From positions 1,570,001 through 1,634,000 of the forward strand of contig NC_041787.1 of the NCBI RefSeq assembly GCF_900090045.1: a DNA stretch of 64,000 nucleotides. The letters are read 5' to 3'. The translations under genes and the position numbers were made by a program. The first letter of the stretch is position 1. Every line of letters begins with the position of its first letter. Positions 57,403-64,000 of this stretch are shown here, in pieces. The notes under the pieces were generated by a model that was not told where the DNA came from, did no database searches, and saw nothing but the letters and a program-made list of their open reading frames with translations. This DNA is from Plasmodium malariae. Its lineage: Eukaryota > Apicomplexa > Aconoidasida > Haemosporida > Plasmodiidae.

Positions 57403-58806
57403 TTATCTGTTTAAGCGTACTTTGAGATAGTCAATGTCTTCGTCCATTTTCTTAATCCTCCTCCACACTTGAGTCAACATTAGTTGATTATTATCAATTT
57501 TTGAGCTGTTCATTTTAAACATTCTAAGGTATTCTGTATTATTCATGTCAGTAAAACAATTCTTATATTTCCTTGTAATTTTTTTCGATTCTTCTTCAAA
57601 GCTGTTATTTGTAGTATTTGCATAATCGCTGATATTTAAATAATGCAGATTTTCCTTTTCATTTTTGGAACAACTTGTGTTGTAAAGTTGATTTAAATTA
57701 TTATAATTTACATTTCTGTCATTATTTAGTTTGTACAATTCTGTTAAGTCATTTTTTAATTTATCTCTCATATTATACATATACGTTTTATAAATTAAAG
57801 ATTTTTTTTTTTCGTTTAATAACTCATTCTTTAAATCCACATTTCTATTTTCTAAAGCGCGTACATCATGGTATAGCATTTTGACATTATTATTTCCATA
57901 TAATTTGAAGTTGTTTTTTATCGAGTTATCAACATTCTTATTTGTGGAATCATAAAAATAATTAAATTTTTCTACTAAAAAAGGATCATTTAAAATAAAA
58001 GTTTCTATTTGTAAAATTTTTTCTTTTAAAAATGCATTCTGCATTAGAAGTTCTTCCTTTTCAATTTTCATATTTTTCATGTTTCTTTGAAATATAAGTG
58101 GTTCTTCATATTTTATATTGCTATTAAGGATGTTCAGTATATCTTCTAAAATGTTTGCGCATTTAAGTATTCTTTTTATTTTATGCTCCATCATAATTGA
58201 ATTATTATGAGCTAAATAATTTATGTTATTATCCACAATGTTGTATTCATTGATGTCTAGAATGTGATTGTTCTGATTGTCATCCATATTATCCATTTCA
58301 TATAATTTGTACAGTTTATACCTCTCATCTGAATTATTAGTTACAGAATTTATGCTTTCATTTTTAGCATTTTGACTTAATACTTGCTTATCTCTATTTA
58401 ATAATGAGTTATTTAATTCAGCATTATTTCTTTCTAAAGAAATGTTTTTTCTTAACATTTTTTGAAATTTATACTTGATAAATTCATTTTCATTGTTTAA
58501 TTTATTTATTTCGTGTATATATAATCCGTTTACCCCCTTTTTATATTGATAAATCTTAAGTATATTTCCCTCATTATTTTTTTTAATTAATTCTTCATTT
58601 TTCTTTCTTAAAAAATAATTTTCTTGTTTTATAAAATTGTTGATATTTGTCAATCTTAATATATACTTTTTTAGTGAACTGTATATGGATGATACATCAT
58701 TTACATTATTCCCTTCAGTTGATTTATAATTACGAATACTTCTGTCTCTATGCCCCTTCAAGTAATCATGAATATTTTCTATTTCTCTTGATTCAAGGTC
58801 ATCCAT
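57403..58806 (-). CDS. Coiled-coil protein of unknown function
   Basis: Open frame of 467 codons from the ATG at 58806 to a stop at 57403. I recognise no family. The sequence is almost all predicted helix: heptad-like stretches rich in Leu/Ile/Asn/Lys/Glu occur around residues 55-155 (YILRLTNINNFIKQENYFLR onward), 240-285 (EELLMQNAFLKEKILQIE) and 320-375 (HDVRALENRNVDLKNELLNE). No signal peptide, membrane segment, motor head or catalytic motif is visible. A structural or centrosome/cytoskeleton role would be typical of such proteins but is only a guess. Its stop lies about 20 bp from a minisatellite, so the 3' UTR must contain that repeat. The frame is open for several codons upstream of the ATG. 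Confidence 0.82.
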   Translation of the reverse strand: MDDLESREIENIHDYLKGHRDRSIRNYKSTEGNNVNDVSSIYSSLKKYILRLTNINNFIKQENYFLRKKNEELIKKNNEGNILKIYQYKKGVNGLYIHEINKLNNENEFIKYKFQKMLRKNISLERNNAELNNSLLNRDKQVLSQNAKNESINSVTNNSDERYKLYKLYEMDNMDDNQNNHILDINEYNIVDNNINYLAHNNSIMMEHKIKRILKCANILEDILNILNSNIKYEEPLIFQRNMKNMKIEKEELLMQNAFLKEKILQIETFILNDPFLVEKFNYFYDSTNKNVDNSIKNNFKLYGNNNVKMLYHDVRALENRNVDLKNELLNEKKKSLIYKTYMYNMRDKLKNDLTELYKLNNDRNVNYNNLNQLYNTSCSKNEKENLHYLNISDYANTTNNSFEEESKKITRKYKNCFTDMNNTEYLRMFKMNSSKIDNNQLMLTQVWRRIKKMDEDIDYLKVRLNR

Positions 58807-59370
58807 TTTTCCGTAACATTGTCTACTAGATTTTTTTAATATTTCAAGTTTTCTTCTTTTTCCTTTTCCTCAATGTCCTTGCATATGCCTTTATTATGGT
58901 GAATGTGTACATATATATATACATATATATGCACTGTATATTTCATTTTCTTATATTTAACTGTATTTACTGATTCTTGGCTCTTCATAAATTTTTTTTT
59001 TTTTTTTTTTTTGTACAACCCGTACTGCTCAGGATAAAAATACACAGAAGTTATCTTTTTTCACATCATTTATATTTGTGAGGGCTTTCTTAATAATATT
59101 GCTCAATTAAAAAAGAAATACGTTACCTTTTTTTTTTTTTTTCTTACAAATTATTTGCAGAATAATATTATAGAAAAAAATAAAATATTTAAAATTTGTT
59201 TTTTTGGCAATATATAGAATCAATATAATTCTAAATATATCAATTTAATTTTCATGAAATGAAATAAAATGAACGTATTACATAAATCTTTAAAATTTTC
59301 TTTCCATATTTAAAATATTTAAAAAAAAAAAAAAATAGTAAACCACAACAACGCATAAACAATCTTTATA

Positions 59371-59421
<51 letters not shown>

Positions 59422-60560
59422 GGTACATATGTTTATTCATTTCAGATGAATATAAAAATTTATTTATTTTTCCTTTTTATACATATATATATATATTTTT
59501 TTTTTCTTTTTTGCATGTCTATAAAAAAAAGATGTTAAAACTGTATAACGTTAACACTATATACACATATCGTATCTGTAACTAACATGCGCACACGCAC
59601 ACACAAGTAAAAAAAATAATAAATAAAAATTAAGTACATAAAAGAATGAATGTATAAACAAATAAATAAAATATGAAAAAAATATTAACAAAATAAGAAC
59701 AAAATAAAAACATAAATAAAAACAAAATAAATAAAACAACAATAAAATAAATAAGCGAATAAACAAATATAACATTTATTATGTATTTAAAAGATGGATA
59801 CTCTCCCCATTGAAATGAACGTTGCTATTTTTTAAAAAGGTATGGCGTATCTAAATTTACAAATAAATCCTTTCGAATATGTTAAACAAGAGTTAAACTA
59901 TTTCAGAAATATTATGTTGCTTAGAATGTTTTAGTAGTAATCAATCAAAAATATATTATGTAAAGATCAATTTGTTTTAAAATATATTCTACAAACAAGA
60001 ACCATTAAAAAAGAGATTAATGCATAAATATAGAAAAAACATTAAACACTTAATTGTAATTGAGTTGACAAATGAAATATAAATTTAAGAAAACATAAGA
60101 CAACACAAAAAAAAAGGAAAAATATAAGCAGTAAAATAAACAAAAAAAAAAAAAAATCACGCCAAATTTTAATTCCAAAAAAAAAAAAAAAATTAGAAAA
60201 AATAATTCTTCACACAAAAAATGAAATGTAAAAAGGAAAATAATTCAATAAATAAATACTTATGTTCGATCATATGTACAATTATTTACGTTATACCTAA
60301 TAATTTGAAGAATTGTGAATAAATGTCTGAATTACCCCTATTTTTTTTTGATAGAATTAAAAATAGGTCCATAAACTTATAAATATTAATACATAAAAAA
60401 AATTACAACATAACTAAACCTGAATCTTCTGTGTCTAAGTTTAATTCTACAAATAAATATTTAAATACGCATACATTTACGTATATATATATATATATAC
60501 GCGCACACTGAAATAACTAATTAAAATATGAAAATTTCATTTCGTAAATTTTTTCTTTTT
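58807..60560. other. Intergenic, ATG4 to coiled-coil gene
   Basis: 1.75 kb of 3' flank of ATG4 and promoter of the coiled-coil gene, both on the minus strand. T runs (58990-59015, 59130-59145), a (ta)n tract at 59378-59415, and an A-rich stretch (59600-59760, 60100-60240). Open frames at 58836-59045 and 59557-59775 have homopolymer composition and are not supported as genes. Confidence 0.55.
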
Positions 60561-60928
60561 CTATTTTCGAGAATTACCGTTTCTAAAAGTATATAGTGGT
60601 TCTTTATCGTAAACCTCAAATATACTTGGGTCGATTAATTTCAAGTTTTGAACTAAATTAAAATAGTCATCCTTCGACTAAACGAAAAAAAAAAAAAAAG
60701 TATTAAAATAAATTATGTGTTACGTTTTTTCTAAACAGTGGCATGTAAAATATTAAATATCATAAGCGTTTATGATGTAGATATTAATATATATGCAATT
60801 TATATAAGTGAAATTATTTCCTTATAAGACATATACTTATAATATTCTGTTTTCTTCCTTTCCTAATATTTTTAAGTACTATTTTTGTTTTTCTATCTAC
60901 ATTAGGCATACGTATTTACGTACGTATG

Positions 60929-60967
<39 letters not shown>

Positions 60968-63900
60968 GCAGAAATATGGATACACATATATTCATGTATA
61001 ATCTTACCTCAACAACAAATATTAGGGACATCGATGGATTCAAATATTCCCATGGTAAGAACTTAATCTTTTTGGTAAAAAATTCGGAATGCATATTATT
61101 ATTTGTATCTGTAAAAGCTTTTTGACATTTTATGTGAGGGTCAAGGTAAAAAAGGCCGTTTTCATTTGCTGCGTAAAAATAATGAGCACTTGTATGAACG
61201 TTTCCACCACTTATTCCTTGAAATTGTTTTAAACGAAAACAAGATAATATTGATTGTTTGTACTTCGCAATGTTTATAGAATCAGTGCCTAATTTTAGAC
61301 ATACCCATATAATTATAAATATGTTCTGTTTAATTTGAAAAAATTTTAAGACTTTATTGTTATATATTACACCTGTTTCAAATACTGAAGAAAAAAATGC
61401 ATGTCCATTTTTTCTTTTTACAAATACACATTTCGCACTCTTTTTGGTGGTGTGGTCTGGATAAACTTCTTTTTTTTTTTTTTTTTCGATAGTACTGCTT
61501 TTGCTAATTATATCATTTTCTAGTGTATATTTTTCATGGTTTAAAGAGGTTTTCTTTTTTTTTTTTTTTAAGAATTGAACTCTCTTTTTATTAATTAAAT
61601 CTGAAATAATTATTGCACTGCTAGTAGGTCCTAACCATTCATACACAAGGTGTTGCACGTTTTTTTGAGCAACTTTTTTATATTTCATCGTTTCATAAAT
61701 AATATTTTGTATGGAATATTTAGCATTTTCTATATCTCTGAACTGTAGTAATACATAATAAACTAATGAATTGTTAATTTCCATATTTTTAACATTTTCA
61801 TTATTATCATTTAAAAAGTTTTCATAATTCTTGATATAGTAACATGAGCTATTATATTTTTTAGTTGTATTGTGTCGTTCAGAAGAATATGTATCCACAG
61901 GATGAATATCACTAATGGTAACATCATCTGCATTTTTCATTGTCCTATTTGAATAGTACGTTAATTCGTTAGGAGAAGCATAACTGCTATTATTATATAT
62001 TGAAGAATAGCTGTCATTTTTTGGAAGTACTTTTGCTTGTACTTTCTTATTAAAATTATCTGATTCCTTAATTTCTTTTTTTGTGCATTCTTCATATGGA
62101 ATTTTTGTAATAGCATTAATAATTTCCATTCCTTTTTCTACATCTTTTCTTATTTCTTTTCTTCTTGTGCTCTTATTATTTTGTTCTATTTTTTTAACAT
62201 TTTCAGTAGTGCCCATTTTTGTATCATCCTTAGTAAACTCTTGACCATTTTTACGTTCATTTCCTTCTATGTACAACTTGTTTAAATAATTTTTGTAAAA
62301 TATATAATCACCTATATTATGAAAGAAAGCATATTTTTTGGATATCTGGTATTTAATTAATATGTTTGCTAGAACCATTTGAACTACTCTTATCATACAC
62401 CCCCAACCCCTATCACTCATGTAAATAGATATGGTATCATCACCTTGTTTGTTTGATTTGCTTTTATTCCTTTTTTTCCTTTTTTTAAATAATGTATTTA
62501 TGTATTTTTTAATCTTACTATTTATAACATATTTTTTCCCCCCCTTCTTCAAGTATAAATTTTTTAATTTTTTGTATTGCTTTCTTTTAATAACATTATT
62601 ATTATACTCATTAAATGTATTATCATCATTCACAATCTCCTTACAGTTTCTATTTATATAAGTTTTCAAGTATTCCTTCTTTGTGCTGTTATCTTTTTGT
62701 TCAGCACAGTGACCATTCACATGAGGGGCATCATCATTAACATCATCGTTGCTGTTAATGTATTTTATTGCTTCGTAGTGATAATTGTCAGGATCATCAG
62801 TGTGTTGTTTATTCTCTTTAAAAACATGGGAATTATTTTCAAAACTATATACATATGCTATTGTGTTACTGCTACCATCTGTACTATATACTACATGAGT
62901 GTCTTTAGCATTTTCCTTTTCTAAATAATTATTCTGTATATAATTATTGTTATAAAATGTTCTTCTGTACTTGTTTTTATATCTATAATTATTTCTACTG
63001 AAGCAATAGCTACTGCTATATTTTGATAACTTTTCAAAGTTTATGTAAAAACATTCCTTTTCATCAAAATAAACCTTTTTTATAAAATGTTCAGGTATAT
63101 TTGTAAAGTTTATTACTCTTTCCTTATAATATAAATTTTTCCTTGTTTTATTTTTTTTTGTCCTATTTTCTTTTATCTTTTCAAGTGATTTTATATTTTC
63201 TAGGACTTTTTCTATATTGTTAAAATAGACACTACCACATTTAGTACTACAACTAAGGATTTCATTGTTTCGGGTAGAATCAACAATATTATTAATTATA
63301 GAATTATTGCTTCTAGAAGTAGCAACCTCGATGATTGTGCTGTTGCTAACGGCAGTTGTGGCAGCTGTGTTAGCTGTTGTATTATTGCTACTCGTGCTCG
63401 TACTACTACTTGCGAAATTCCAGCTATCACTAATTTTTAGAAGGAAATTTGATCTATAAGTAAACAGTACCTTTGATTTGCATAAAATTAAAAAGAACTT
63501 AAAAGTTTCTGTATCTTTAAGGTTAAAATATTGTCCGCACATGCAAATATCATTTGATACGTTCCGTAAATTTAAGGGAAAATAATTATAAATTGAAACA
63601 TTAACTAACATTTTAAAATATCTCTTAAGGGAGAAGTTGTATTTAATATTATTTAAATAATTTATGAATTTATTTGTTGATACATTTGGATGAGTACGCA
63701 CGTCTTCAACGTTTTTCTTATTTATATTTATTATGTTATTTTTATATTTACTTAAACTATTTTTTCTTTTTTTTTTCAAAGATTGGTTTGCTCTACTAGG
63801 GCTAGCAATATTAGCAATATTAGCGGTGTTAGCAATATTAGCGGTGTTAGCAATGTTAGCAATGTTAGTAATATTCGTATTGTTTGTCTTTGGTTTCTGG

Positions 63901-64000
63901 AGCAATATTATATTATTACTATAGTGTTTATTCTGATCAACAACATTTTTATTGGTCTTTTTTCCATATTGTCCTTTTTTATATTTATGCTCCAATAATC
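60561..64000 (-). CDS. ATG4: Cysteine protease ATG4, 5' end outside window
   Basis: Peptidase family C54; cleaves ATG8 and releases it from lipid. Plasmodium ATG8 already ends in Gly, so the deconjugating activity is probably the relevant one (family knowledge). Exons: 61008 to beyond the window end, then 60561-60677 after a 330-bp intron (donor GTAAGA after LIFVVE, acceptor TTTAG). The terminal exon adds 38 residues beginning SKDDYFNLVQNLK, and the stop is TAG at 60561-60563. The long frame has no ATG near its head (the codon at 63995 is TTG), so the start lies outside. Catalytic features: DRGWGCMIR with the nucleophile Cys (~62400), WLGPTSSAIII, and YLDPH carrying the Asp/His pair (~61140). 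Core blocks are separated by long Asn/Lys/Ser-rich insertions typical of Plasmodium; the N-terminal ~500 visible residues precede the catalytic Cys and have a Thr/Asn/Ile/Ala repeat near the window end. Confidence 0.93.
60678..61007 (-). other. ATG4 last intron
   Basis: 330-bp intron with donor GTAAGATT at 61007 and acceptor ending TTTAG at 60678. It holds a (ta)n tract at ~60933-60962. Reading through it from the upstream exon gives only a repetitive Tyr/Ile tail that replaces the conserved end, which supports splicing. Confidence 0.85.
63785..63880 (-). repeat. Short tandem repeat encoding NIANTANIA in ATG4
   Basis: Alternating 9/15-bp units (plus strand agcaatattagcggtgtt) encode Asn-Ile-Ala-Asn-Thr-Ala blocks near the N-terminal end of the visible ATG4. 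The repeat is in-frame, hydrophilic to neutral and probably disordered. Confidence 0.8.

Noticed and set aside
57005..57430. Overlapping open frames of His/Thr, Met/Cys and Tyr/Val on both strands
   Set aside because: They are produced by the stop-free 24-bp repeat; no ordinary protein sequence is in them.

Overview
The window is AT-rich eukaryotic nuclear DNA from a malaria parasite (Plasmodium). The signs are intergenic sequence made almost entirely of A/T homopolymers and (TA)n tracts, very long open reading frames interrupted by Asn-, Lys- and Glu-rich low-complexity runs, short AT-rich introns with GTAAGA-type donors and T-rich acceptors, and a gene order that fits (from memory) the P. 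falciparum chromosome 14 block around MCM2. The species cannot be fixed from the sequence alone.

Layout, left to right. (1) 1-9419 (+): the C-terminal ~3,140 residues of a giant protein in the position expected for liver specific protein 1 (LISP1). It has a cysteine-rich N-terminal part, acidic linkers and then a long series of similar ~90-residue modules that look ubiquitin-like. (2) 11290-13838 (+): ten-exon UFD1, whose first coding exon is only the ATG. (3) 14726-15757 (+): four-exon small protein with four CX9C motifs (CHCH type). (4) 16604-19733 (-): MCM2 helicase subunit, with a first coding exon of two codons. (5) 21467-22985 (-): five-exon 231-residue protein with a DEK-C-like domain and a short conserved C-terminal domain. 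(6) 22986-26897: 3.9 kb with no gene that I can see. (7) 26898-40721 (+): a 4,607-residue protein with HSA domain, split SANT domain and Gln-rich C-terminus, the order seen in Eaf1/p400 scaffolds of NuA4 acetyltransferase. (8) 42961-44364 (+): CBF5/dyskerin. (9) 45820-55344 (-): 3,174-residue protein with five cyclic-nucleotide-binding-like domains. (10) 57403-58806 (-): coiled-coil protein of unknown function. (11) 60561-64000 (-): ATG4 cysteine protease, 5' end outside the window.

The genes are independently transcribed and do not form an operon. Themes are chromatin and replication (MCM2, the Eaf1-like scaffold, the DEK-C protein), RNA modification (CBF5), ubiquitin and autophagy (UFD1, ATG4), signalling (CNB protein) and liver-stage biology (LISP1-like). 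Three further stretches (16.1-16.6, 20.0-20.9 and 56.1-56.4 kb) hold splice-bounded open segments that may be small unannotated genes; these are low confidence. No tRNA, rRNA, transposon or CRISPR was recognised.
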